DNA from: Mycolicibacterium novocastrense
GTDB lineage: Bacteria; Actinomycetota; Actinomycetes; Mycobacteriales; Mycobacteriaceae
Length of the DNA stretch: 64,000 nucleotides
Assembly: GCF_001570485.1 (NCBI RefSeq)
Contig: NZ_BCTA01000093.1
Coordinates: forward strand, 124,001-188,000
Reading direction: 5' to 3'
Within the stretch, counting starts at the first letter, position 1. Each line of letters starts with the position of its first letter. A program made the translations under genes and the position numbers. The notes beneath the pieces were generated by a model. That model worked only from the letters and a program-made list of their open reading frames with translations, was not told where the DNA came from and made no database searches. Of the stretch, positions 39,534 through 47,656 are shown piece after piece.

Positions 39534-41273
39534 TCAAGTGAGGGGGACGGGTTCGAGGATCTCGGCGCGTGCTTCGGGCGCTGCCGCCCGCAATGCGTCG
39601 GCCGACTCGTCATCGGGTTCCTGCTGCGAGCGGATCTCCGCGTCCACCCGGGCCAGATAGGTCTTGACCTCGCGGTCGACGTCCTCGTCGCTCCAACCCA
39701 GAACCGGCGCAACCACTTCGGCGACCTCACGCGCGCAGTCCACCCCGCGGTGCGGATACTCGATCGAGATCCTCATCCGCCGGGCCAGGATGTCCTCCAG
39801 ATGCAACGCACCTTCGGCGGCCGCAGCGTAGAAGGCCTCGACCTTCAGGTAGACGGGCGCCTCGGTGATGGGGGTCAGCAGTTCGGGATCACCCTCGGCC
39901 ATCTGCAGCACCTCGCCGATCAGCGAGCCGTACCGGTCCAGCAGGTGGCGCACCCGGTACGGATGCAGGTCGTAATGCTTTCCGACGCTTTGAGTCTGGT
40001 TGATCAGCGCGAAGTAGCCGTCGGCGCCCATCAGGGGAACCTTCTCGGTGATCGACCGCGCCACCCGCGCCGGGATGTACTCGGCGGCAGCGTCGATGGC
40101 GTCCTCGGCCATCACCCGGTAGGTCGTGTACTTGCCCCCCGCGATGGCGACCAGTCCCGGAGCGGGCACCGCGACGGCATGCTCACGCGACAGCTTCGAG
40201 GTCTCCTCGCTCTCGCCGGCCAGCAGCGGTCGCAGCCCGGCGTATACGCCGTCGATGTCGTCGTGGGTCAGCGGCGTCGCCAACACCGTGTTGACGGTTT
40301 CGAGCAGGTAGTCGATGTCGACCTTGGTGGCCGCCGGGTGCGCAAGGTCCAGATTCCAGTCGGTGTCGGTGGTCCCGATGATCCAGTGCGTGCCCCACGG
40401 AATCACGAACAGCACCGACTTCTCGGTGCGCAGGATGATCGCCACCTCGCTGACGATCCGATCGCGCGGCACCACGATGTGCACACCCTTGGACGCGCGC
40501 ACCCGAAAGCGCCCGCGCTGCTTGGACAACGCCTGGATCTCGTCGGTCCAGACACCGGTGGCGTTCACGACGACGTGCCCGTGCACCTCGGTCACTGCGC
40601 CGTTCTCGGAGTCGCGGACCTCGACCCCGGTGACGCGGTCGCCTTCCCGGAGCAACGCGACCACCTGCGTCGACGTGCGCACCACGGCGCCGTAGTGCGC
40701 GGCCGTGCGGGCCACGGTCATCGTGTGGCGCGCGTCGTCGACCACGGTGTCGTAATAGCGGATGCCGCCGATCAATGACGACCGCTTGAGTCCCGGCGCC
40801 AGCCGCAACGCTGAAGACTTGGTCAGATGCTTCTGCGCCGGGACCGATTTCGCGCCGCCGAGCCGGTCGTAGAGGAAGATGCCCGCGGCGATGTACGGAC
40901 GCTCCCACCACCGATTGGTCAGCGGAAACAGAAACGGCAACGGCTTGACCAGATGCGGCGCCAACGTCGTCAGCGACAGCTCGCGTTCGTGCAACGCCTC
41001 GCGCACCAACCCGAACTCCAACTGCTCGAGATAGCGCAGCCCGCCGTGGAACATCTTCGACGACCGGCTCGATGTGCCCGAGGCGAAGTCGCGCGCCTCC
41101 ACGAGCGCGACCTTCAGACCCCGCGTGGCCGCATCCAGTGCCGCGCCCGCGCCGACGACTCCCCCGCCGATCACGACGACGTCGAACTGCTCGCTGCCGA
41201 GCCGTTCCCAGGCCTCGGCCCGCTGCTGGGGACCCAGAAGCGTCTGCCCGTTCGCCGGGATCGGGTCGGTCAC
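39534..41273 (-). CDS. glpD: FAD-dependent glycerol-3-phosphate dehydrogenase
   Basis: The 579-aa membrane-associated flavoenzyme oxidises glycerol 3-phosphate to dihydroxyacetone phosphate and feeds electrons to menaquinone. FDVVVIGGGVVGAGAALDAATRG is the FAD site; SSRSSKMFHGGLRYLEQ and the substrate-site IIGTTDTDWN follow. The C-terminal helical DAO_C domain closes the protein. It matches GlpD2 (Rv3302c) by position. The GTG at 41273 starts the frame. It is 55 nt after lpdA in the same direction. Confidence 0.93.
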   Translation of the reverse strand: MTDPIPANGQTLLGPQQRAEAWERLGSEQFDVVVIGGGVVGAGAALDAATRGLKVALVEARDFASGTSSRSSKMFHGGLRYLEQLEFGLVREALHERELSLTTLAPHLVKPLPFLFPLTNRWWERPYIAAGIFLYDRLGGAKSVPAQKHLTKSSALRLAPGLKRSSLIGGIRYYDTVVDDARHTMTVARTAAHYGAVVRTSTQVVALLREGDRVTGVEVRDSENGAVTEVHGHVVVNATGVWTDEIQALSKQRGRFRVRASKGVHIVVPRDRIVSEVAIILRTEKSVLFVIPWGTHWIIGTTDTDWNLDLAHPAATKVDIDYLLETVNTVLATPLTHDDIDGVYAGLRPLLAGESEETSKLSREHAVAVPAPGLVAIAGGKYTTYRVMAEDAIDAAAEYIPARVARSITEKVPLMGADGYFALINQTQSVGKHYDLHPYRVRHLLDRYGSLIGEVLQMAEGDPELLTPITEAPVYLKVEAFYAAAAEGALHLEDILARRMRISIEYPHRGVDCAREVAEVVAPVLGWSDEDVDREVKTYLARVDAEIRSQQEPDDESADALRAAAPEARAEILEPVPLT

Positions 41274-41328
41274 CGGAACGGCTCCTCGTTACTCGTCGGT
41301 ACGTGCGCGCATCCCAGGCTACGTGGAA

Positions 41329-42744
41329 CTAGTCCAGATCGTCGTGCGCCATCAGGCGGCGGCCCGCTTCGGTGATCGAACCCGACAGCGACGGGTAGAC
41401 CGAGAACGTCTGCGCCAGATCCTCGACGTCGTTGCCGTTCTGCACGGCCAGCGCGATCGGCATGATCAGCTCCGACGCGATCGGGGCGACCACCACACCG
41501 CCGATCACCACTCCCGTCGCCGGGCGGCAGAAGATCTTGACGAAACCGCGCCGCAGGCTCGACATCTTGGCGCGGGCGTTGGTGTGGAGCGGCAGCGTGA
41601 TCGTTCGCGCGGCCACCGACCCGTCGTCGATCTTGGACTGCGGCACCCCCACCGCGGCGATCTCGGGCCGGGTGAACACCGCCGCGGCGACCGTCCGCAA
41701 CCGGATCGGTTCGAGCCCCTCGCCCAGCACGTGGTACATCGCGATGCGGCCCTGCATGGCGGCCACCGAGGCCAGCAGCATCAGGCCGGTGCAGTCACCG
41801 GCGGCGTAAATGCCGGGCACCCCGGTGCGCGACACCCGGTCGACCTTCAGATAGTCGCCCTGACCGAGTTCGATGCCGACCCGTTCGAGGCCCAAGCCGC
41901 TGGTGTTGGGCACCGACCCGACCGTCATCAGCGCGTGGCTGCCCTCCACGGTGCGGCCGTCGGTCATCGTGACCAGCACGCCGGAGCCGTTACGCGTGAC
42001 CGACTTGGCACGCGCGTTCTTGACCAAGGTCACCCCGCGGTCGCTCAGCGCGTCCTCGAGCACCGCGGCGGCGTCGGAGTCCTCGTGCGGCAGGATCTGG
42101 TCGCGGCTGGCCACCACCGTCACCTTGACCCCGAGTTCGGTGTAGGCGTTGACGAACTCCGCGCCGGTGACACCGGAGCCGACGACGACGAGGTGCTCGG
42201 GCAGGTCTTCGAGGTCGTAGAGCTGGCGCCAGTTGAGGATGCGTTCGCCGTCGGGTTCGGCGCCGGACAGCACGCGGGGGCTGGCGCCGGTCGCGATCAG
42301 CACGACGTCGGCCCTGATCGTGCTGACGGCGCCGTCGGGCTCGGTCACCTTGACCGTGTGCGTGGCCATCCCGGGCATGTCGTCGACGAGTTCACCGCGG
42401 CCGGCGATCAACGTGACGCCGTCGTTGCGCAGCCGTTCGGCGATGTCGGCCGACTGCGCGGCGGCCAGCCTCTTGACCCGCTGGTTGATCTTGGACAGCG
42501 AGATCTCGGCGTCGGAGAACTCCAGCGCATAGCCGAGATCGGGCGCGCGACGCAGTTCGGTGCGCACACCCGTAGACGCGATGAACGTCTTGGACGGGAC
42601 GCAGTCCCACAGCACGCAGGCCCCGCCGATGCCGTCGGAGTCGACGACGGTGACCTCGGCAACCTCGGGTCCACGGGCCGCGGCGACCAGTGCCGCCTCA
42701 TAGCCGGCGGGCCCGCCGCCGATGATCACGATGCGGGTTGCCAC
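41329..42744 (-). CDS. lpdA: LpdA-type NAD(P)H quinone reductase
   Basis: The 471-aa protein belongs to the flavoprotein disulfide reductase family, and M. tuberculosis LpdA (Rv3303c) is an NAD(P)H:quinone reductase rather than a lipoamide dehydrogenase. The FAD site is IVIIGGGPAGYEAAL and the NAD site VVVGSGVTGAEFVN. The redox segment reads GGACVLWDCVPSK with Cys43 and Cys48 in the usual C-x4-C spacing. As I recall, the tuberculosis protein lacks one of these. The C-terminal catalytic His-Glu pair (HAHPTLSE in true lipoamide dehydrogenases) is changed to VYPSLSGSITE, as in LpdA. Confidence 0.9.
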   Translation of the reverse strand: MATRIVIIGGGPAGYEAALVAAARGPEVAEVTVVDSDGIGGACVLWDCVPSKTFIASTGVRTELRRAPDLGYALEFSDAEISLSKINQRVKRLAAAQSADIAERLRNDGVTLIAGRGELVDDMPGMATHTVKVTEPDGAVSTIRADVVLIATGASPRVLSGAEPDGERILNWRQLYDLEDLPEHLVVVGSGVTGAEFVNAYTELGVKVTVVASRDQILPHEDSDAAAVLEDALSDRGVTLVKNARAKSVTRNGSGVLVTMTDGRTVEGSHALMTVGSVPNTSGLGLERVGIELGQGDYLKVDRVSRTGVPGIYAAGDCTGLMLLASVAAMQGRIAMYHVLGEGLEPIRLRTVAAAVFTRPEIAAVGVPQSKIDDGSVAARTITLPLHTNARAKMSSLRRGFVKIFCRPATGVVIGGVVVAPIASELIMPIALAVQNGNDVEDLAQTFSVYPSLSGSITEAGRRLMAHDDLD

Positions 42745-42809
42745 GCCCCCAACCTAACGAAGCGGGAGGTCGATCGCCCACGCGGCGCGCGAACGCTTAG
42801 TCTTTCTGG

Positions 42810-43283
42810 GTGCCGCTCTACGCCGCCTACGGATCGAACATGCATCCGGAGCAGATGTTGCAGCGCGCACCTCATTCTCCGATGGCGGGAACGGGCTGGC
42901 TGTACGGCTGGCGTCTGACGTTCGGCGGGGAGGACATCGGCTGGGAGGGTGCGCTGGCCACCGTCGTCGAGGATCCGACGTCGAAGGTCTTCGTCGTGCT
43001 CTACGACATGACCAAGGACGACGAGGCCAACCTGGATCGCTGGGAGGGCTCGGAACTCGGTTTCCACAAGAAGATCCGCTGCCGGGTGCACCGTATCTCG
43101 TCGGACACCGACTTCGAGCCCGTGCTCGCCTGGCTGTACGTGGTCGACGCGTGGGAGGGCGGCCTGCCGTCGGCGCGCTATCTCGGGGTGATGGCCGACG
43201 CCGCCGAAATCGCGGGTGCGCCAGCCGAGTACGTGCACCATCTGCGCACCCGACCCGCACTCAACATCGGACCGGGCTCCTAG
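42810..43283 (+). CDS. Gamma-glutamylcyclotransferase-like protein
   Basis: The 157-aa protein has the YGSNM box (residues 7-11) that forms the binding cavity of the gamma-glutamylcyclotransferase fold. The acidic segment RWEGSELGFHKK probably supplies the catalytic Glu. It corresponds to M. tuberculosis Rv3304. Enzymes of this fold cleave gamma-glutamyl amines or modify cell-wall peptides; the substrate is unknown. The GTG at 42810 lies 65 nt from the divergent lpdA start. A palindromic repeat begins 7 nt after the stop. Confidence 0.85.
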   Translation: MPLYAAYGSNMHPEQMLQRAPHSPMAGTGWLYGWRLTFGGEDIGWEGALATVVEDPTSKVFVVLYDMTKDDEANLDRWEGSELGFHKKIRCRVHRISSDTDFEPVLAWLYVVDAWEGGLPSARYLGVMADAAEIAGAPAEYVHHLRTRPALNIGPGS

Positions 43284-43290
43284 CTCTCTT

Positions 43291-43360
43291 GCCGCGAGCG
43301 ACCGTGTCTGTCCGCCGACACGCCGTATCTCGCGGACAATTTGCGGTCGCTCACGCCGCG
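43291..43360. repeat. Palindromic intergenic repeat (type 2, left copy)
   Basis: GAGCGACCG (43296-43304) pairs with CGGTCGCTC (43344-43352); an inner GTCCGC/GCGGAC pair extends the hairpin. The left arm continues into CGACACGCCG. The stop codon of the convergent DUF559-like gene (43351-43353) lies inside the right arm. It is homologous to the elements at 44326-44386 and 52672-52732. Confidence 0.85.
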
Positions 43361-44238
43361 CGAGCGCGACGAAGCTGTCGGTCGATGCGGTCGACGAACT
43401 GCCACTGCCGATGACGGACGTCGTCGTAGACGATCGCAATCACCGTCCAGCCGACATCCAGCAGTGCGGCTGTACGCCTGCGGTCACGCCGCATGGCCTC
43501 GGGGTCGCTGTGCCAGTCGACGCCGTCGTACTCGACGGCCACGTGCACGTCGGGCCACGCGAAGTCCAGGCGACGCACCTCCCCGTTTCCGTCGACGACC
43601 GCATACTGCAACTCCGGTATCGGCAGGCCACCGTCGATCATCGCCAGCCGGGCTTCGCTCTCCATCGGCGATTCCGAGCGGGCGTCGGCCAGGGCGATCA
43701 ACTCCCGCACGGCGACGATTCCGCGCCGTCCGGCCTGGGCGACGGCGGCACGCCACAACTCGGTCCGATTGCACGAGCCGCTTCGGAGCGCGGCATCCAA
43801 GGTGGCCAGCGCCCTGGGCCGGCGTTGCGAGCGGGCCACCTCTACGGCGGTCCAGGCCGGCGCGGTGGCTGGCCTGCCATTGACGACGGTCAGCGGCGCG
43901 CCCTCACGACGGTGTACCACCAGCCCGTCGGTTGACCGCAACCGTGAACCCAGTGGGCTCAGCACATGGAGATCGGTCGGCTCCGCCGTATCGAAGCCGT
44001 ACATCGCCGCCGCGGTGTGCAGACACGCAGCGACCGGCCGTCCGCAGCGCAAGTCCAGTCCCCGCAACCGCAGGATGTCGTCGGGTTCCTCCAAGCAGTA
44101 GACGCCCGGCCAGAGTCGTTGCAGTGGGCCGGTTTTGAGCGCCGCCTCGAAGCCCCGTCTCGTCATGTGTTGCAGAATCTGGCCGCTGGTCGCCAGTCCT
44201 GCCTGGGCGCTGAAGAGTCGCAACAACTCTGGGTTCAC
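43351..44238 (-). CDS. AbiEi-like / DUF559 endonuclease-fold protein
   Basis: The 295-aa protein has the same two-part build as the gene at 23191-24063. An AbiEi-like winged-helix region comes first (GLATSGQILQHMTRRGF, LQRLWPGVYCLEEP, CLHTAAAMYG). Then comes a nuclease-like domain with ESPMESEARLAMIDGGLPIPE, RRLDFAWP, VAVEYDGVDWHSDPE and LLDVGWTVI. The shared ESPxES and DGxxWHSDP-type boxes define the pair. Function is unknown; nuclease activity is inferred from the Vsr-like fold. The GTG at 44238 starts the frame. A type 2 palindrome lies in front (44326-44386) and one covers the stop codon (43291-43360). Confidence 0.78.
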   Translation of the reverse strand: MNPELLRLFSAQAGLATSGQILQHMTRRGFEAALKTGPLQRLWPGVYCLEEPDDILRLRGLDLRCGRPVAACLHTAAAMYGFDTAEPTDLHVLSPLGSRLRSTDGLVVHRREGAPLTVVNGRPATAPAWTAVEVARSQRRPRALATLDAALRSGSCNRTELWRAAVAQAGRRGIVAVRELIALADARSESPMESEARLAMIDGGLPIPELQYAVVDGNGEVRRLDFAWPDVHVAVEYDGVDWHSDPEAMRRDRRRTAALLDVGWTVIAIVYDDVRHRQWQFVDRIDRQLRRARAA

Positions 44239-44325
44239 ACGCCGATCGTCGACGACCGAGGAGCACCGGCCGCGGGTGTCGCACGCGAATGTGGATGAAG
44301 TGCGGCTTGGGGACGATCAATGGGC

Positions 44326-44386
44326 GCGAGCGACCGTCGACTGCCCGGTCACCGCGGCGTGTTGCGGGGCAAACACGGTCGCTCGC
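44326..44386. repeat. Palindromic intergenic repeat (type 2, right copy)
   Basis: GCGAGCGACCGT (44326-44337) and its exact complement (44375-44386) form a 12-bp stem. The reverse complement contains ACACGCCG after the left arm. It ends 5 nt before the amiA1 stop codon and is inverted relative to the copy at 43291-43360. Confidence 0.87.
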
Positions 44387-44391
44387 GGCAG

Positions 44392-45564
44392 TTAGAACGC
44401 GGCGGCCTGGTCGATGATGTTGACTAGGACCCGCACTCCGACCGCGAGCGCCCGCTCGTCGAGGTCGAACGTCGGCTGATGCAAATCCAACTGGGGGCCC
44501 CGACCCGTCCACACGCCCAACCGGGCCATGGCGCCGGGCACCTCCTCCAGGTACCACGAGAAGTCCTCGCCACCACCGGACTGCCGGGTGTCGGCCAGCA
44601 CGTCGGAGCCGATCGCTTCGATCGCGTGGGTGAGGATGCGTGTCGAGATCTCCTCGTTGACCACCGGCGGCACACCGCGACGGTACTGCACCGTGTATTC
44701 GATGTGCAGCGGCGCCAATAGCGACGAAATGATCTCCCGCACAATCGTTTCGAGTGTTTCCCAGGTGTCGCGGCTCGCGGTCCGGATGGTGCCCGCCAAC
44801 GTCCCGGTCTGCGGGATCGCGTTCGCTGCGACGCCCGCGTTCACCGCGCCCCACACCATCACGGTGCTGTTGCGCGGGTCGATGCGACGCGACAGCACGC
44901 CCGGCACCCCCGTGATCAACGTGCCGAGCCCGTAGACGAGGTCACCGGTGAGATGGGGCCGCGAGGTGTGACCGCCGGGCGAATGCAGCGTCACCTCCAG
45001 CTGATCGGCGGCCGACGTGATGGGCCCGGGCCGCATCGCCACCTTCCCGACCGCCAACCGCGGGTCGCAGTGCAGCGCGAAGATCCGCGAGACCCCCGAC
45101 AGTGCGCCGGCAGCGATCGCGTCGATCGCGCCGCCTGGCATCAGCTCCTCGGCGGCCTGAAAGATCAGCCGCACCCCGACGGGAAGTTCCGGCACCGACG
45201 CCAACGCCAGCGCGGCGCCCAGCAGGATCGCGGTGTGCGCATCATGCCCGCAGGCGTGTGAGACGCCCGGCACCAACGACGCGTACGGCGCGCCGGTGCG
45301 GTCGGCCATCGGCAATGCGTCCATATCGGCGCGCAGCGCGATCCGCGGCCCGTGCTCGGGCCCGAAGTCGCACGTCAGGCCGGTGCCGCCGGGCAGCACC
45401 TTCGGGTTCAGGCCCGCGTCGGCCAGCCGCGATGCGACGAACTGCGTGGTGGCGAACTCCTGTCGCCCCAGCTCCGGATGCATGTGAATGTGGCGACGCC
45501 ACTTGACGAGGTCATCGAAGTGGGCCGACAGCCACCGGGCGGCGGCGTGGGGCAGCACGCTCAT
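44392..45564 (-). CDS. amiA1: M20-family amidohydrolase AmiA1
   Basis: The 390-aa zinc-dependent peptidase/amidohydrolase belongs to the M20D group. It has HMHPELGRQEF, RADMDALPM, HACGHDAHTAILLG with the zinc ligands, FQAAEELMPGGA with the catalytic Glu, and the dimerisation lid (SPGGHTSRPH). SGGGEDFSWYLEE provides the last ligands. It matches M. tuberculosis Rv3305c. The ATG at 45564 overlaps the amiB1 stop (ATGA), so it is coupled; the longer frame to 45942 lies inside amiB1. Substrates are probably N-acyl amino acids or small peptides. Confidence 0.92.
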   Translation of the reverse strand: MSVLPHAAARWLSAHFDDLVKWRRHIHMHPELGRQEFATTQFVASRLADAGLNPKVLPGGTGLTCDFGPEHGPRIALRADMDALPMADRTGAPYASLVPGVSHACGHDAHTAILLGAALALASVPELPVGVRLIFQAAEELMPGGAIDAIAAGALSGVSRIFALHCDPRLAVGKVAMRPGPITSAADQLEVTLHSPGGHTSRPHLTGDLVYGLGTLITGVPGVLSRRIDPRNSTVMVWGAVNAGVAANAIPQTGTLAGTIRTASRDTWETLETIVREIISSLLAPLHIEYTVQYRRGVPPVVNEEISTRILTHAIEAIGSDVLADTRQSGGGEDFSWYLEEVPGAMARLGVWTGRGPQLDLHQPTFDLDERALAVGVRVLVNIIDQAAAF

Positions 45565-46742
45565 GACGCCCGCCTCGTCTGCAGTTCCAGCACCCGGTCG
45601 CGTTCGCCGGGAGTCTCTGCCAACCGCACCACCGTGCGGGCCAGCATCACCGCGCCCTCGACCACCGCTCTGTCGGCGCTCGGGCTCGCGGCGGCCTCGG
45701 CGAACGCGGGTTGGTGGACCGACGCCCCGCCCGCGTCGATGCCGACGATCGGATGGATCCCGGGCATCACCTGCGTGACATTGCCCATGTCGGTGCTGCC
45801 CAGCGGCAACGCCGCCTCCAGTTCGGGAGCGACCGGCTCGCGGCCCATCCGCTGCATCTCCGCGCGGAACGTCTCGGCCAGCCAGGTGTCCGGGGTCAGT
45901 TCGTGGTAGCTGGGTTCGGTCTCGGTGACGTCGTGCCCGCAACCGGTGGCCACTGCCCCGGCCAAGAAGCAGTCCGCCATCCGCTGTTCGAGTTCGCGCA
46001 GCGAGGCCGCGTCGTTGGCCCGCATCGTGTACTGCATCTCGGCGCGTGCCGGGATGACGTTGGTGGCCTGGCCGCCGTCGGTGACGATGCCGTGCGCCAT
46101 CTGGCCCGGCGCCATCTGTTGGCGCAGCAGCCCGATCGCCACCTGCGCGACGGTGATCGCGTCGACGGCGTTGATGCCGAGGTACGGCGCGACGGCGGCG
46201 TGGGCTTCCCTGCCCTCGTACCGGACGGCGACCTGCGACAACGCCAACGATCGCGCGGCCGCGATGTCGAGCGGGCCGGGATGCAGCATCACCGAGGCGG
46301 TGATGTCGTCGAACGTGCCCGCGTTCAGCAGCAGCACCTTCCCGCCGCCGGCCTCCTCGGCAGGCGTACCGAGAAGCACCACCGTCAATCCCAGTCGGTC
46401 GGCCACCTCCGCCAGGGCCAAGGCGGTGCCGACGGCCGACGCAGCGATGATGTTGTGTCCACAGGCGTGCCCGATACCGGGCAGCGCGTCGTACTCGGCG
46501 CAGATGCCCACGACCAGCGGCCCGCTTCCGTATTCGGCCCGAAACGCCGTCTCGAGCCCCGCGGGCGCCTGCGTGACGTCGAATCCGTACTCGGCGACCA
46601 ACGCCTGCGTCTTGGCGCAGCTGCGGTGTTCGGCGAACGCGAGTTCGGGCTCGGCGTGGATGGAATGCGAAAGTTCGACCAGATCGTCACGGCGTCGGCG
46701 GACGGCGTCCTCAACGGCGTCCGACGCGGTGAGTGCTGGCAT
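45561..46742 (-). CDS. amiB1: M20-family amidohydrolase AmiB1
   Basis: The 393-aa enzyme is the paralogue of AmiA1. The zinc site is HACGHNIIAAS, with AEYDALPGIG before it and TPAEEAGGGK after it. The lid domain starts EGREAHAAVAPYLGIN, and GSTDMGNVTQVMPGIHP supplies the C-terminal ligands. The NIIAAS variant and the GIG motif place it with p-aminobenzoyl-glutamate-hydrolase-like members. It is the first gene of the amiB1-amiA1 unit and divergent from the purine phosphorylase gene with 70 nt between. It matches Rv3306c. Confidence 0.92.
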   Translation of the reverse strand: MPALTASDAVEDAVRRRRDDLVELSHSIHAEPELAFAEHRSCAKTQALVAEYGFDVTQAPAGLETAFRAEYGSGPLVVGICAEYDALPGIGHACGHNIIAASAVGTALALAEVADRLGLTVVLLGTPAEEAGGGKVLLLNAGTFDDITASVMLHPGPLDIAAARSLALSQVAVRYEGREAHAAVAPYLGINAVDAITVAQVAIGLLRQQMAPGQMAHGIVTDGGQATNVIPARAEMQYTMRANDAASLRELEQRMADCFLAGAVATGCGHDVTETEPSYHELTPDTWLAETFRAEMQRMGREPVAPELEAALPLGSTDMGNVTQVMPGIHPIVGIDAGGASVHQPAFAEAAASPSADRAVVEGAVMLARTVVRLAETPGERDRVLELQTRRAS

Positions 46743-46812
46743 CTTGGCAGTATCTCACTGCGCCATCTCATCGGGGCCGGGCGTCGGGGTCCGACAGATA
46801 AGCTCGCCCACT

Positions 46813-47607
46813 GTGACCGATGTCCAGGCGGTGGCCGCCGAGGCGGCCGAAGCGCTCGCCGAGCGCACCGGCGTCGAGCGCCACGACGTCGCCGTCGTGC
46901 TCGGTTCGGGCTGGGCGCCGGCGGTGCAACGGCTGGGTGATCCGGTCGCCGTGGTTCCGGTCGCGGAGTTGCCGGGTTTCACGCCACCGACCGCCGAAGG
47001 GCACGGCGGCCAGGTGTTGTCGATGCGCATCGCCGAGCATCGTGTGCTGGTCTTCGTGGGCCGCATCCATCCCTACGAGGGGCACGACCTGCGTCATGTC
47101 GTGCATCCGGTCCGCGCCGCCTGCGCCTGCGGTGTGCACACGGTCGTGTTGACCAACGCCGCGGGTGGGCTGCGCGAGGACTTCACCGTCGGACAGCCCG
47201 TGCTGATCAGCGACCACCTCAACCTGACCGGCCGGTCACCGCTGGTGGGTGCGCAGTTCGTCAACATGGTCGACGCGTACTCACCGCGCCTGCGTGAGCT
47301 CGCCCGCGAGATCGACCCGACGCTCGTCGACGGCGTCTACGCCGGCCTGCCGGGGCCGCAGTACGAGACGCCCGCCGAGATCCGGATGCTGCGCACGGTG
47401 GGCGCCGACCTCGTCGGCATGTCGACCGTGCACGAGACCATCGCCGCCCGCGCGGCCGGCGCCCGGGTACTGGGGATTTCGCTGGTGACCAACCTCGCGG
47501 CGGGCATGACGGGTCAGCCGCTGAACCACGAAGAGGTGCTGGAGGCCGGACGTCAGTCCGCGACGCGGATGGGCACCCTGCTCGCCGCGGTCATCGCCCG
47601 GCTGTGA
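46813..47607 (+). CDS. Purine nucleoside phosphorylase
   Basis: The 264-aa enzyme cleaves purine nucleosides with phosphate in salvage. The trimeric PNP type is shown by VVLGSGWAP at the start (phosphate site), GRIHPYEGHD, TNAAGGLREDF, PGPQYETPAEIRML and GMSTVHETIAARAAG. It corresponds to M. tuberculosis Rv3307 (annotated deoD). The GTG at 46813 fits the family length; longer frames read over the amiB1 start. pmmB follows 49 nt later in the same direction. Adenosine deaminase, thymidine phosphorylase and cytidine deaminase nearby make this a nucleoside salvage region. Confidence 0.93.
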   Translation: MTDVQAVAAEAAEALAERTGVERHDVAVVLGSGWAPAVQRLGDPVAVVPVAELPGFTPPTAEGHGGQVLSMRIAEHRVLVFVGRIHPYEGHDLRHVVHPVRAACACGVHTVVLTNAAGGLREDFTVGQPVLISDHLNLTGRSPLVGAQFVNMVDAYSPRLRELAREIDPTLVDGVYAGLPGPQYETPAEIRMLRTVGADLVGMSTVHETIAARAAGARVLGISLVTNLAAGMTGQPLNHEEVLEAGRQSATRMGTLLAAVIARL

Positions 47608-47656
47608 GGTCGAAGTCGCCGGAATATGCGGCCGAGAAACTGGGCACACTAACCGC

